This document shows, in pieces, positions 40,914-50,816 of a stretch of 64,000 nt of DNA; positions within the stretch are counted from its first letter, which is position 1; the number at the start of each line of letters is the position of its first letter. Made by a program: the position numbers and the translations under genes. This stretch comes from JAJDXO01 sp965221855 (GTDB taxonomy: Bacteria; Pseudomonadota; Alphaproteobacteria; Rhodospirillales; UBA2165). Under the pieces are notes generated by a model. It saw only the letters and a program-made list of their open reading frames with translations. It searched no databases and was not told the origin of the DNA. The DNA lies in the NCBI GenBank assembly GCA_965221855.1, contig CBDCSV010000006.1, forward strand, positions 434,001-498,000, written 5' to 3'.

Positions 40914-41331
40914 CTCCGCCGCTGCCGGCGGCCATCACCAAGGCCTCGGCGATCCGAAGCTCCGTCTCGGCGGCCGCTTTTCCGTCGTCGTCCGCCGAAC
41001 CAACCGCCTCCTTGGCGGCGTCAAGCCGCCGGGAAGCTTCGCCGGCGTCGATTTCGTCAACCAATTGGGCCGCATCGGCGAGGACCGTGCAACGCTCCGC
41101 ATTGGCCTCGGCAAACCCGCCCTCGACGAATATCCGGGAGGTGACGGAGCCGCCCTGGTGCACCTCGACGACGCCCGGACGGACGGTCGAGATCAACGGC
41201 GCGTGACCCGGCAGCACGCCGAAATCGCCGGCGCCGCCCGGCACCACCACCATGTCGACCTCCTCGGACGCCACCAGGTTCAGCGGCGTCACGAGATCGA
41301 AGTCAACCTTGTCTGCGGCGGAATCAGCCAT
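40903..41331 (-). CDS. atpC: F1 ATP synthase epsilon subunit
   Basis: The 142-residue protein has the beta-sandwich domain with PLNLVASEEVDMVVVPGGAGDFGVLPGHAPLI and the C-terminal two-helix region. Epsilon couples the rotor with the c ring and regulates hydrolysis. The start is ATG 41331; an in-frame extension to 41460 overlaps atpD and lacks homology. This gene ends the operon order atpHAGDC. Confidence 0.93.
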   Translation of the reverse strand: MADSAADKVDFDLVTPLNLVASEEVDMVVVPGGAGDFGVLPGHAPLISTVRPGVVEVHQGGSVTSRIFVEGGFAEANAERCTVLADAAQLVDEIDAGEASRRLDAAKEAVGSADDDGKAAAETELRIAEALVMAAGSGGDVH

Positions 41332-41354
41332 GATCGGTGTCCTTCGGGCCGCCC

Positions 41355-42779
41355 TTAGGCGGCCTCGGCGGCCATCTTCTGGGCCTTCGCGACGGCTTCC
41401 TCGATGGTGCCGACCATGTAGAAGGCGTTCTCCGGCAGGTGATCGTACTCGCCGGCGCAAATGGCCGCGAAGCCCTTGATGGTGTCGTCGAGATTGACGA
41501 AGACGCCCGGCGAGCCGGTGAACACTTCGGCGACATGGAACGGCTGCGACAGGAAGCGCTGGATTTTCCGCGCCCGGGCCACGGTGAGCTTGTCCTCTTC
41601 GGAAAGTTCGTCCATGCCGAGAATGGCGATGATGTCCTGCAGGGACTTGTAGGTCTGCAGCACCCGCTGCACCTCACGGGCGGTGGTGTAGTGCTCCTCG
41701 CCGACCACGTCGGCGGTCAGCACCCGCGACGTGGAGTCGAGAGGATCCACCGCCGGGTAGATGCCGAGTTCGGCGATCTGGCGCGACAGCACCGTGGTCG
41801 CGTCCAGGTGCGCAAAGGATGTCGCCGGGGCCGGATCGGTCAAATCGTCCGCCGGCACATAGATCGCCTGCACCGACGTGATCGAGCCCTTGGTGGTCGA
41901 GGTGATCCGCTCCTGCAGCGCGCCCATGTCGGTGGCCAAGGTCGGCTGGTAGCCCACGGCGGAAGGAATCCGGCCCAGCAGCGCCGACACCTCGGAGCCC
42001 GCCTGGGTGAACCGGAAGATGTTGTCGACGAAGAACAGCACGTCCTGGCCTTCCTGGTCACGGAAGTACTCGGCGACCGTCAGGCCGGTCAGCCCGACCC
42101 GCGCGCGCGCGCCTGGCGGCTCGTTCATCTGGCCGTAGACCAGCGCCGCCTTGGAGCCCGCCCCATCGGTCTGAATGACCCCGGACTCGATCATCTCGTG
42201 ATAGAGGTCGTTGCCCTCGCGGGTCCGTTCGCCGACACCGGCAAACACGGAGTAGCCGCCGTGCGCCTTGGCGATGTTGTTGATGAGTTCCATGATGATC
42301 ACGGTCTTGCCCACGCCGGCTCCGCCGAACAGGCCGACCTTGCCGCCCTTGGCGTATGGCGCGATCAAATCGACGACCTTGATGCCGGTGACCAGAATTT
42401 CGGTCTCCGTCGACTGATCGACGAACTCGGGCGCCGGTTTGTGAATGGCCGAGGTGACTTTCGACTCGACGGGCCCGGCCTCGTCCACCGGCTCGCCGAT
42501 AACGTTCAAAATCCGGCCCAGGGTCTCCGGCCCGACCGGCACTTCGATGGGCCCGCCGGTGTCGATGACCTCGGTTCCGCGAACAAGGCCGTCGGTGGTG
42601 TCCATGGCGATCGTGCGCACCTGACCCTCCCCGAGGTGCTGCGCGACTTCGAGCACCAGGCGCCGGTCCAGCCCCTGGACTTCAAGGGAATTCAAGATTT
42701 CCGGCATATCGCCGTCGAACTTGACGTCGACCACCGCACCCATGACCTGGGAGATTGATCCGGCGTTATTCTCTGCCAT
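41355..42779 (-). CDS. atpD: F1 ATP synthase beta subunit
   Basis: This 474-residue subunit contains the catalytic nucleotide site. The P-loop GGAGVGKT is at about 152-159, followed by GVGERTREGNDLYHEM, LFFVDNIFRFTQAGSEVSALLGR and the signature PAVDPLDSTSRVL. Length is typical. It is placed 23 bp before atpC and 29 bp after atpG in the operon. Confidence 0.98.
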   Translation of the reverse strand: MAENNAGSISQVMGAVVDVKFDGDMPEILNSLEVQGLDRRLVLEVAQHLGEGQVRTIAMDTTDGLVRGTEVIDTGGPIEVPVGPETLGRILNVIGEPVDEAGPVESKVTSAIHKPAPEFVDQSTETEILVTGIKVVDLIAPYAKGGKVGLFGGAGVGKTVIIMELINNIAKAHGGYSVFAGVGERTREGNDLYHEMIESGVIQTDGAGSKAALVYGQMNEPPGARARVGLTGLTVAEYFRDQEGQDVLFFVDNIFRFTQAGSEVSALLGRIPSAVGYQPTLATDMGALQERITSTTKGSITSVQAIYVPADDLTDPAPATSFAHLDATTVLSRQIAELGIYPAVDPLDSTSRVLTADVVGEEHYTTAREVQRVLQTYKSLQDIIAILGMDELSEEDKLTVARARKIQRFLSQPFHVAEVFTGSPGVFVNLDDTIKGFAAICAGEYDHLPENAFYMVGTIEEAVAKAQKMAAEAA

Positions 42780-42808
42780 CCTACTCGCTCCTCGGATTCG
42801 GCGCCGCC

Positions 42809-43702
42809 CTAGACGGCCTCGGCGCCGGAAATAATTTCAATCAGCTCACTCGTGATCTTGGCCTGGCGCGTGCGATTGAACTGCAGCGACAGGGCGTCGA
42901 TCATTTCTCCCGCGTTCCGGGTCGCATTGTCCATGGCGCTCATCCGGGCGCCATGTTCAGATGCGTTGCTCTCCAAAAGCCCGTGCAGAATCTGCACCTC
43001 CAGGTTCTTGGGCAGCAAAACCTTCAAAATGACGTCGTCGTCCGGCTCGAACTCGGTCGCCGCCGGAATGACGCCGGATGCCGCCTCTTCACCGCCCTCT
43101 TCTTCCTCGATGGAAACGGGAATCACCTGCTGGGGGGTGACGATCTGGGTCATCGCCGAAACGAACCGGTTGTAGGTGGCGGTGCAGACGTCGAACTCGC
43201 CGGCGTCGAACAGTTCGACGACCCTGGCGGTTACGTTCCGGGCGTCCTCCAGGGTCACCGCCGTCCGGCCGATGTCCTCGAACGTATCGACGATCTTGTC
43301 TCCGTGATCCCGGCGAAGCTGGTCGCGGGCCTTTCGGCCGACACACAGGACCTTGACGGTCTTGCCGGCGGATTCCAGATCGGCGATCTGCTGGCGCACC
43401 GAGCGGACGATATTCGCGTTGAAGCCGCCGCAGAGTCCGCGATCCGATGTCATGGCGACCAGCAGGTGGACGTCATCCTTGCCTGTACCGGCCAGCAATG
43501 GCGGCGCGCCTTCCGTCGAGCCCAGTCCGTCGACCATGCCCGCGATCATCCGCTCCATCCGTTCGGCAAACGGCCGCGCCGCCTCCGCGGCCTCCTGGGC
43601 GCGGCGCAGACGGCTGGCCGCCACCATCTTCATGGCGGAGGTGATCTTCTGCGTCGATTTGACGCTGTCGATCCGGGTCTTGAGTTCCTTGAGACCGGCC
43701 AT
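42809..43702 (-). CDS. atpG: F1 ATP synthase gamma subunit
   Basis: The 297-residue rotor shaft begins MAGLKELKTRIDSVKSTQKI and ends SLQFNRTRQAKITSELIEIISGA, both characteristic gamma coiled-coil helices. The middle domain includes TSDRGLCGGFNANI. Alphaproteobacterial gamma proteins are around this length. The GEEAAS insert at about residues 210-216 is within normal variation. Confidence 0.97.
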   Translation of the reverse strand: MAGLKELKTRIDSVKSTQKITSAMKMVAASRLRRAQEAAEAARPFAERMERMIAGMVDGLGSTEGAPPLLAGTGKDDVHLLVAMTSDRGLCGGFNANIVRSVRQQIADLESAGKTVKVLCVGRKARDQLRRDHGDKIVDTFEDIGRTAVTLEDARNVTARVVELFDAGEFDVCTATYNRFVSAMTQIVTPQQVIPVSIEEEEGGEEAASGVIPAATEFEPDDDVILKVLLPKNLEVQILHGLLESNASEHGARMSAMDNATRNAGEMIDALSLQFNRTRQAKITSELIEIISGAEAV

Positions 43703-43734
43703 CGGCTATCCGTTCAGCTTTTCCGTCCGGGGCT

Positions 43735-45267
43735 CTAGGAGAAGGATTTGGTGAAATCGTCGAGGAAGGTCTTGAGCTTTTCCCCGGTTGCATCGGTGAT
43801 TTCGCCATCGGTGCGGATCGCCACCAGAATGTCGGCGCCCGAGTCGCGGACCTCGTCCATCAGCGCCGCTTCGTAGCGGACCACGTCTCCGACCTCGATC
43901 CCGTCGAGATAGCCGTTCACGCCGGCGTAGATGGCGACCACCTGTTCCTCCACCGGATAGGGTACGAACTGGCCCTGCTTCAGGACTTCGGTCAGCCGCG
44001 AGCCGCGCGCCAACAGACGCTGGGTCGCCGGATCCAGATCGGACGCGAACTGGGAAAACGCCGCCATTTCCCGGTACTGGGCGAGTTCCAGCTTGATCGA
44101 GCCGGCAACCTGCTTCATGGCCTTGACCTGCGCGGCCGAGCCCACCCGGCTGACCGACAGACCGACATTCACCGCCGGGCGGATGCCCTGGTAGAACAAT
44201 TCGGTCTCGAGGAAAATCTGCCCGTCGGTAATGGAGATCACGTTTGTCGGGATGTAGGCCGAGACGTCGTTGGCCTGGGTCTCGATCACCGGCAGCGCGG
44301 TCAATGACCCGGCGCCGTTGTCGTCGTTCATCTTCGCGGCCCGCTCCAACAGGCGGGAGTGCAGGTAAAACACGTCACCTGGATAGGCCTCGCGCCCCGG
44401 CGGACGGCGAAGCAGCAGGGACATTTGCCGGTAGGCGACCGCCTGCTTGGTCAAATCGTCGTAGAAGATAACCGCATGCATGCCGTTGTCGCGGAAGTAT
44501 TCCCCCATGGTGCAGCCCGTATAGGGCGCCAGGAAGAGCATCGGCGCCGGTTCGGACGCGGTGGCCGCGATGACGATGGAGTATTCGAGCGCGCCGTAGT
44601 CCTCGAGAATCTTGACGAACTGCGCCACCGAAGACCGCTTCTGGCCGACGCTGACGTAAACGCAGTAGAGTTTCTCGGAATCGTCCCTGGCGGCGTCGTT
44701 GACCTTCTTCTGATTGATGATGGTGTCGAGAATGATCGCCGTCTTGCCGGTCTGCCGGTCTCCGATCACCAGTTCCCGCTGGCCGCGGCCGATGGGGATC
44801 AGGCTGTCGATGGCCTTGATCCCGGTCTGCATGGGTTCGTGCACGGATTTCCGCGGAATGATACCGGGCGCCTTCACCTCGATCAGGCCGCGGCTGGCCG
44901 CGTTGATCGGGCCCTTGCCGTCGATCGGCTCACCGAGACCGTTGACCACCCGGCCGAGCAGTTCCTTGCCCACCGGCACGTCGACGATTTCACCGGTCCG
45001 CTTGACCGTGTCGCCTTCGCGGATGGTCCGGTCGTCGCCGAAGATCACGACACCCACATTGTCCTCTTCGAGGTTGAGGGTCATGCCCTTGATGCCGCCC
45101 GGGAATTCGACCATTTCACCGGCCTGCACCTTGTCGAGGCCGTAGACGCGGGCGATACCGTCACCCACCGACAGGACCTGTCCGACCTCGGCAACCTCCG
45201 CTTCGGTGCCGAAGTTCTGAATTTGCTCTTTCAGGATCGCGGAGATTTCGGCCGCACGGATTTCCAT
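43735..45267 (-). CDS. atpA: F1 ATP synthase alpha subunit
   Basis: The 510-residue protein is the non-catalytic nucleotide-binding subunit. The P-loop GDRQTGKT is at about 169-176, with the signature PAVNVGLSVSRVGSAAQ further on. Its ATG overlaps the stop of atpH by one base in TAATG, indicating translational coupling. The N-terminal MEIRAAEISAILKEQIQNFG is standard. Confidence 0.98.
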   Translation of the reverse strand: MEIRAAEISAILKEQIQNFGTEAEVAEVGQVLSVGDGIARVYGLDKVQAGEMVEFPGGIKGMTLNLEEDNVGVVIFGDDRTIREGDTVKRTGEIVDVPVGKELLGRVVNGLGEPIDGKGPINAASRGLIEVKAPGIIPRKSVHEPMQTGIKAIDSLIPIGRGQRELVIGDRQTGKTAIILDTIINQKKVNDAARDDSEKLYCVYVSVGQKRSSVAQFVKILEDYGALEYSIVIAATASEPAPMLFLAPYTGCTMGEYFRDNGMHAVIFYDDLTKQAVAYRQMSLLLRRPPGREAYPGDVFYLHSRLLERAAKMNDDNGAGSLTALPVIETQANDVSAYIPTNVISITDGQIFLETELFYQGIRPAVNVGLSVSRVGSAAQVKAMKQVAGSIKLELAQYREMAAFSQFASDLDPATQRLLARGSRLTEVLKQGQFVPYPVEEQVVAIYAGVNGYLDGIEVGDVVRYEAALMDEVRDSGADILVAIRTDGEITDATGEKLKTFLDDFTKSFS

Positions 45268-45827
45268 TATCCAACCCCTCTCATGGCGAGTCGCAGCTGC
45301 TGCAGCTTGGTGTTAAGGGAACTGTCGACCATCCGGGAGCCCAATTTGACGACCAGGCCGCCCAGGACATCGGGATCGACTTTCTCATTGATACTGACCT
45401 CGCCGCCGACCGAGCGTTTGAGCGTCGCTTCCAGCGTCGCCAACTGCTTGCCGGACAGTTTGGCCGCCGAGGTCACCTCGGCCGTCATCTCGCCCCGGCG
45501 TCCGGCCAGAATGGCGAGGTATTGATCGATGATTTCCGGCAACGCGAACAGGCGCCGGTTGCCGGCCAGCACGCCGGCGAATTTGCGCGTCAATCCGCCC
45601 GCGCCGGCGGCCGTCAACAGGGCGTTCATCGCCGCACCCTGTTCATCCCGGGATATCACCGGGGACCGAATCATCCGCGTCAGATCGGCGCTCCCGAGAA
45701 TCATCCGGTCCAGCGATTTCAGGTCGTCCGCAACCTCGTCCAGGGCGCCCTCGGTGTCGGCAAGCTCGAACAGCGCTGTCGCATACCTTCCGGCGAGGCC
45801 GGTGGCGCCTGTGTTGTCCGTTGCCAC
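45267..45827 (-). CDS. atpH: F1 ATP synthase delta subunit
   Basis: The 186-residue stator protein has ATALFELADTEGALDEVADD near the start and the C-terminal signature DVLGGLVVKLGSRMVDSSL. It links the F1 head to the b subunit stalk. It is the first gene of the F1 operon; the F0 genes are not in the window, which fits the split arrangement known in alphaproteobacteria. About 208 bp separate it from the end of priA upstream. Confidence 0.95.
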   Translation of the reverse strand: MATDNTGATGLAGRYATALFELADTEGALDEVADDLKSLDRMILGSADLTRMIRSPVISRDEQGAAMNALLTAAGAGGLTRKFAGVLAGNRRLFALPEIIDQYLAILAGRRGEMTAEVTSAAKLSGKQLATLEATLKRSVGGEVSINEKVDPDVLGGLVVKLGSRMVDSSLNTKLQQLRLAMRGVG

Positions 45828-46035
45828 GTGAGATGATCCTCGGTTCTGGTTCCCCGGTGAGACGTCACCGATAACACAACGAATGTTGCGAGAAAATTGC
45901 GCCTTTCAGCGGCACCGCGCCGCCGAAGGCGAGGGTTGTCTACCATACTGATTGGTGGGGCGCAAGACGACTCGCCCGGACCGGAACAGACGACAAAATC
46001 CATTTATTTTCAATAAGTTATAGAATATCCGTGCG

Positions 46036-48231
46036 CTACATGAAGCTGTAGGGATCGATGTCCAGTTGGACCCGGACCTTCTTGGGAATGGGCGTGATCG
46101 CGAGCCAATTCCGGAGCGCCTTCTGAAGGTTTACCTCGCGGCTCGCCTTGACCAGAAACCGCCGCCGATGACGGCCGCGCAGCAGCGCCATCGGCGCCGG
46201 GGCTGGCCCGAGCACCTGCACCCCGTCTTCCGACGGCGCGGTGCGGCGCAGCGCATTTGCCGCCCGGTCGACCTGGTAGGGGTCGGGGCTCGACAGGACG
46301 ACGCCGGCGAGGCGTCCGAACGGCGGCATCCCGGCAATCTCCCGGTCCCTGGCCTCGGCGGATAGAAATCCGTCCCGATCCCCGGCGGCCAGCGATTTGA
46401 TTACCGGGTGGCCGGGCATGAACGTTTGCAGCACCACCCGGCCCGGCCGGCGTTCCCGTCCGGCGCGGCCCGCCACCTGATAGAGAAGTTGGTAGGTCCG
46501 TTCCGCCGCCCGAAGATCGCCGCCCGAGAGTCCGAGGTCGGAATCGACCACGCCCACCAGCGTCAGGTGGGGAAAGTGGTATCCCTTGGCGACGATCTGG
46601 GTGCCGATGACGATATCCACCTCGCGTTCCTCGATCAGCCGGACCAGTTCGGCCGCCTGGCCGGGACCATGGATGGTATCGGACGCCGCGATGACCACCC
46701 GCGCGTCCGGATACCGGGCCGCCACCTCCTCGGCCAATCGTTCGACTCCCGGCCCGCAGGCCGCAAGCTTGTTTTCGGCTTCGCAGCTCGGGCAGGTGTT
46801 CGGCAAATCGGCGGCATAGCCGCAGTGATGACACTGGAGTCGGTTCATCAGCCGGTGCTCCACCAGCCAGCTGGTGCAGTTCGGGCATTGCAGCCGATGG
46901 CCGCAGGCCCTGCACAGGGTCAGCGGCGCGTAGCCCCGCCGGTTCAGGAACAGGAGCACCTGTTCCCCCTGGTCCAGGGTCTCGGTGACGGCCGAGCGCA
47001 ACGGCGACGACAGCCATTCGCCGGCCGGCGGGCTGTCGGCGCGCATGTCGACGACGTCCACATCCGGGAACTCGGCCCCGGCATGGCGGTCCGGCAGATT
47101 GTGATGTCCGTACCGGCCCTGGCGGACGTTCTCGACCGTCTCCAACGACGGCGTCGCGGAGACCAGCACCACCGGCACTTCCTCCTCCCGCGCCCGGACG
47201 ATGGCCATGTCGCGGGCGTTGTAGATCACGCCATCCTCCTGCTTGTAGGAGGCATCCTGCTCTTCATCGACGACGATGACGCCGAGTTCCGGATAAGGCA
47301 GGAACAACGCCGAGCGGGCGCCGACCACCACCCGGGCCTCACCGGTCGCCACCGCCCGCCAATTGGCGCGGCGCTGCGCAGGGGTGAGGTCCGAATGCCA
47401 TTCGGCGGGCCTGCAGCCGAACCGTCGCCGGAACCGGTCCATCCATTGCGCCGACAGGGCGATTTCCGGCAATAGAACCAACGCCTGTTTGCCCGCTTCG
47501 AGGGCCGCCACCACGGCCTCCAGATACACCTCGGTCTTGCCGGCGCCCGGAATTCCCTCCAGCACGCTGACCCCGAACCGATGGGCCCTGGCAAGCTCCC
47601 GCAATGCATCCGCCGCCGCGGCCTGCTCCGGCGACAGGGCCGGCCCCTCGGCCGACAGGTCAGGGGGCTGGAATCCGGCCGATGGTACGAGGGTCCGCTG
47701 TTCAAGCACGCCCGCTTCGGCGAGGCCCTTCACCACCGACGGGCCGCAGCCGGCCTCGCGGGCGAGGTCCGCCGCCGGCAGCGGCGGAAGTCCGCCGGCA
47801 GCCTCGATGACCCGTTTCCGGGCATCGGTCATCCGAATATCCGGCACGCCGTCGGCGAGGGCGTAGGCGGTAACCGGTTTGGGCGGCAGAAGGCCATCGG
47901 GAGCGCTGAGCACCATCTTCAGCACGCTGCCGAGGTTGGACATGGTGTAGGCCGCGACCCATTCGACGAAACGCCGAAGCTCGGGCTTCAAGCCGGGAAC
48001 TTCGAATACGCCGACGACGTCCTTCAGTTTTTCCGGCGGGACATCTCCATCCCCCTCGTCCCAGACAACGCCCGCCACCCGCCGCGGACCGAACGGCACG
48101 TCGACGATATCCCCCAATTCAGCGCGCACGCCGTCCGGCACCTGGTAGGTAAACGGCTCGTCGAAGGGGAGCGGCAGGAGGACGCCCACCTGCCGGGAAC
48201 GGGCGTCGCCTCTGGTTTGGATCGGCGGCAT
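46036..48231 (-). CDS. priA: Primosomal replication protein N' (PriA helicase)
   Basis: The 731-residue protein restarts stalled replication forks. An N-terminal DNA-binding domain (VGVLLPLPFDEPFTYQVPDG) is followed by the helicase core with Walker A GIPGAGKTEVYLEAV and the DEEQ-type box VVDEEQDASYKQEDG. The zinc-binding Cys array CRACGHRLQCPNC / CHHCGY / CPSCE comes next. The position next to atpH is common in alphaproteobacteria. The start MPPIQTRGDARSRQVGV at 48231 is accepted, although a shorter start further in would not affect the domain. Confidence 0.96.
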   Translation of the reverse strand: MPPIQTRGDARSRQVGVLLPLPFDEPFTYQVPDGVRAELGDIVDVPFGPRRVAGVVWDEGDGDVPPEKLKDVVGVFEVPGLKPELRRFVEWVAAYTMSNLGSVLKMVLSAPDGLLPPKPVTAYALADGVPDIRMTDARKRVIEAAGGLPPLPAADLAREAGCGPSVVKGLAEAGVLEQRTLVPSAGFQPPDLSAEGPALSPEQAAAADALRELARAHRFGVSVLEGIPGAGKTEVYLEAVVAALEAGKQALVLLPEIALSAQWMDRFRRRFGCRPAEWHSDLTPAQRRANWRAVATGEARVVVGARSALFLPYPELGVIVVDEEQDASYKQEDGVIYNARDMAIVRAREEEVPVVLVSATPSLETVENVRQGRYGHHNLPDRHAGAEFPDVDVVDMRADSPPAGEWLSSPLRSAVTETLDQGEQVLLFLNRRGYAPLTLCRACGHRLQCPNCTSWLVEHRLMNRLQCHHCGYAADLPNTCPSCEAENKLAACGPGVERLAEEVAARYPDARVVIAASDTIHGPGQAAELVRLIEEREVDIVIGTQIVAKGYHFPHLTLVGVVDSDLGLSGGDLRAAERTYQLLYQVAGRAGRERRPGRVVLQTFMPGHPVIKSLAAGDRDGFLSAEARDREIAGMPPFGRLAGVVLSSPDPYQVDRAANALRRTAPSEDGVQVLGPAPAPMALLRGRHRRRFLVKASREVNLQKALRNWLAITPIPKKVRVQLDIDPYSFM

Positions 48232-48405
48232 GGGCTACACTCTAGCGGCTGCGGCGGGCCGGGGAAATTGCACCGCCCGCCGGACGGCCAAGGCCCCGGA
48301 AAACCGGGGGGATGCGCCCGAATGGGCGATGACAGGATTGCCTCACCAGGGCGGACGATGCGAATCAAGCTTCAGTTCTCTGACTGAGGAGGCCTTCCCG
48401 ATCCC

Positions 48406-49074
48406 ATGAAGTTCTTTATCGACACAGCCGACATCGATGAAATTCGAGCGCTCGCCGAGACCGGAATGGTCGACGGCGTGACCACGAATCCCTCGCTGGT
48501 CGCAAAGACGGGCCGCAGGTTCACGGACGTGGTTGCCGAGATTTGCGGGATCGTGCCCGGTCCCATCTCGGCGGAAGTGACCGCGACCGATGCCGAAACG
48601 ATGATCGAAGAGGGCCGGAAGCTGGCGGCGATCGCGCCGAACGTCGCGGTGAAGGTCCCGCTTACCGAGGACGGGCTTCGCGCCTGCCGGGCGCTCAGCG
48701 ACCAGGGGACCATGGTCAATGTGACCCTGTGTTTCTCGGCCGCTCAATCCATCCTGGCCGCCAAGGCCGGCGCCGCCTTCGTCTCTCCGTTCGTCGGACG
48801 GCTGGACGATATGGGCCAATCGGGAATGGAGCTGATCGCCGACATCGTCGAGATCTACAGCCGGTATGACGGCTTCACCACCGAGGTGCTGGTCGCCAGC
48901 ATCCGAAACCCGATGCATGTGGTCGAGGCCGCCCGCATGGGCGCCCACGTGGCGACCATCCCGCCCAAAATTCTGTCGCAGCTCTTCAAGCACCCGCTCA
49001 CCGACAAGGGGCTCGCGGCATTCCTGGATGATTGGGCCAAGACCGGGCAGAGCATTCTTGGCGATCAGGGGTAG
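48406..49074 (+). CDS. fsa: Fructose-6-phosphate aldolase / small transaldolase
   Basis: The 222-residue protein belongs to the small transaldolase family (FSA/TalC). MKFFIDTADIDEIRAL, GVTTNPSLVAKTGR and the Schiff-base Lys83 in NVAVKVPLTEDGL are clear, as is FVSPFVGRLDD. It catalyses aldol cleavage of fructose 6-phosphate or a transaldolase reaction in the non-oxidative pentose phosphate pathway. The DUF484 gene begins 6 bp later. Confidence 0.92.
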   Translation: MKFFIDTADIDEIRALAETGMVDGVTTNPSLVAKTGRRFTDVVAEICGIVPGPISAEVTATDAETMIEEGRKLAAIAPNVAVKVPLTEDGLRACRALSDQGTMVNVTLCFSAAQSILAAKAGAAFVSPFVGRLDDMGQSGMELIADIVEIYSRYDGFTTEVLVASIRNPMHVVEAARMGAHVATIPPKILSQLFKHPLTDKGLAAFLDDWAKTGQSILGDQG

Positions 49075-49080
49075 CCGAAG

Positions 49081-49827
49081 ATGAGCAGTGAACAGGATAC
49101 CAAGCCGGGCAATGGACAGGGCGCGATCGCCGAGGCAAATCCGCCGAGCGCCGACGAAGTCGCGGAATTCCTCAAGGCCAACCCGGACTACCTGCATGAG
49201 CGGCCGGAATTGTTGTCGGTCCTGTCGCCGCCCAGCCGCTGGACCGAAGCCGACGGCAGCGTCGTCGACATGCAGGCCTTCATGCTCGACCGGCTGAAGT
49301 CGGAATCCGACAATCTGCGCCAAGCCGCCAATGAGTTGGTGACCACGACCCGCTCCAACATGCTGGTCCAGACGCGCACCCACGCGGCGGTGCTGGGACT
49401 GTTGGCCTCGGACGGTTTCGAACGGCTGGTTCATGTGATCCGTTTCGATCTGCCGCTGCTGTTGGATGTGGATGCGGTCTCGCTGTGTTTCGAGTCCGCC
49501 GACGGATCCGAGCCGCTGTTCGCCACCGGCGATATCCGGTGCGTGCCGCCGGGCACCCTCGACCACCTGTTGGAAACCCCGGATACCGAAGCCATGCTGT
49601 TCGCCGACACGGGCGATGACGGGACGATCTTCGGCGAGGCCGCCGGGCTAATCGCCTCGGCGGCCATCGCCCGCATTCGGCCGACCCGCACCCTGCCGCA
49701 GGGGCTGCTGGCCCTCGGCGGCCGGCACGCCGGCACCTTCGCCCCCGGCCAGGGAACCGAGCTGCTGACTTTCCTGGCCCGGGTCACCGAGCACTGCGTT
49801 CACCGATGGCTGCCCCCGAACGCCTAG
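49081..49827 (+). CDS. DUF484 family protein
   Basis: The 248-residue protein contains the DUF484 pattern VAEFLKANPDYLHERPELLSVL near the N-terminus and a GAF-like region later. DUF484 genes are regularly found directly before xerC, as here, and this suggests a connection with chromosome dimer resolution, though no biochemical role is known. Its last 22 bases overlap xerC. Confidence 0.88.
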   Translation: MSSEQDTKPGNGQGAIAEANPPSADEVAEFLKANPDYLHERPELLSVLSPPSRWTEADGSVVDMQAFMLDRLKSESDNLRQAANELVTTTRSNMLVQTRTHAAVLGLLASDGFERLVHVIRFDLPLLLDVDAVSLCFESADGSEPLFATGDIRCVPPGTLDHLLETPDTEAMLFADTGDDGTIFGEAAGLIASAAIARIRPTRTLPQGLLALGGRHAGTFAPGQGTELLTFLARVTEHCVHRWLPPNA

Positions 49828-50798
49828 AGTCCCGGGCCACCGACCGGCTCGAGACGATTGCCGCCGAACCGGCGGTCAAGACGGCGATCGCCGGCTGGCG
49901 CGAATGGCTGCTGAGCGAGCGGCGCTGCTCGGCGCACACCTTGGCCGGATACGGCCGGGATCTGGCCAAATTCTTCCGCTACCTCTCGGATCATCTCGGA
50001 TATCCGCCGGGATTGGGCGACCTGGAAGGACTGTCGGCGGCGGATTTTCGGGGTTATCTCGCCCGGCAGAGCAACCAGGGACTGGCGCGGTCGTCGACGG
50101 CACGGTCCATGTCGACGCTGCGCAACTTTTTCCGTCATCTGGACCGGACCGGCGCCGTCACGAATGCCGCCATCAATGCCGTACGCACCCCGAAATTGCC
50201 GAAATCACTGCCGAAGCCATTGGCCGCGGCGGAGGCGCTCGAGTCCCTCGACCGGGCCCGGCTGTTTCACGTGGAACCATGGCTCGCCGCCCGCGACGTG
50301 GCGCTTTTCACCCTGCTCTACGGCTGCGGCCTCCGGATCGGCGAGGCCCTCGGCCTCGATGTGGGTGACGTTCCGGAAGGCGATGTGCTGACCGTTACCG
50401 GCAAGGGCGACAAGCAGCGCGTGGTCCCGGTCCTGCCGGTGATCACGGAGCGCATCAAGACGTACCTGGACCTCTGTCCGTTCAGCCTCGGGCCCGAGGA
50501 CCCGTTGTTCGTGGGCGCCCGGGGGAAGCGGCTCAACCCCGGTGTGGTCCAACGGCAGATGCGGAGGATTCGCGCCGATCTCGGCCTGCCCGAGACCGCG
50601 ACGCCTCATGCCCTTCGCCATTCCTTCGCCACCCACCTGCTGGCCGACGGCGGCGATCTCAGGACCATTCAGGAGTTGCTCGGACATGCTTCGCTTTCGA
50701 CCACCCAACGCTACACGGAGGTGGACCAGGCGCGCCTGATGGAGGTCTACAAGGACGCGCATCCGCGGGCGCGCCACGACCCCAACTCGACGGATTAA
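49806..50798 (+). CDS. xerC: Tyrosine recombinase XerC
   Basis: The 330-residue recombinase acts with XerD at the dif site to resolve chromosome dimers. The core-binding domain is at about 30-130. The catalytic residues R177 (CGLRIGEALGL), K200 (GKGDKQRVVP), H268 and R271 (HALRHSFATHLL), H294 (LGHASLSTTQ) and Y303 (RYTEVD) are all present. Its position after DUF484 supports XerC instead of an integrase of a mobile element. The next gene has different base composition. Confidence 0.93.
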   Translation: MAAPERLESRATDRLETIAAEPAVKTAIAGWREWLLSERRCSAHTLAGYGRDLAKFFRYLSDHLGYPPGLGDLEGLSAADFRGYLARQSNQGLARSSTARSMSTLRNFFRHLDRTGAVTNAAINAVRTPKLPKSLPKPLAAAEALESLDRARLFHVEPWLAARDVALFTLLYGCGLRIGEALGLDVGDVPEGDVLTVTGKGDKQRVVPVLPVITERIKTYLDLCPFSLGPEDPLFVGARGKRLNPGVVQRQMRRIRADLGLPETATPHALRHSFATHLLADGGDLRTIQELLGHASLSTTQRYTEVDQARLMEVYKDAHPRARHDPNSTD

Positions 50799-50816
50799 CG
50801 GGAGACGACATCGGAA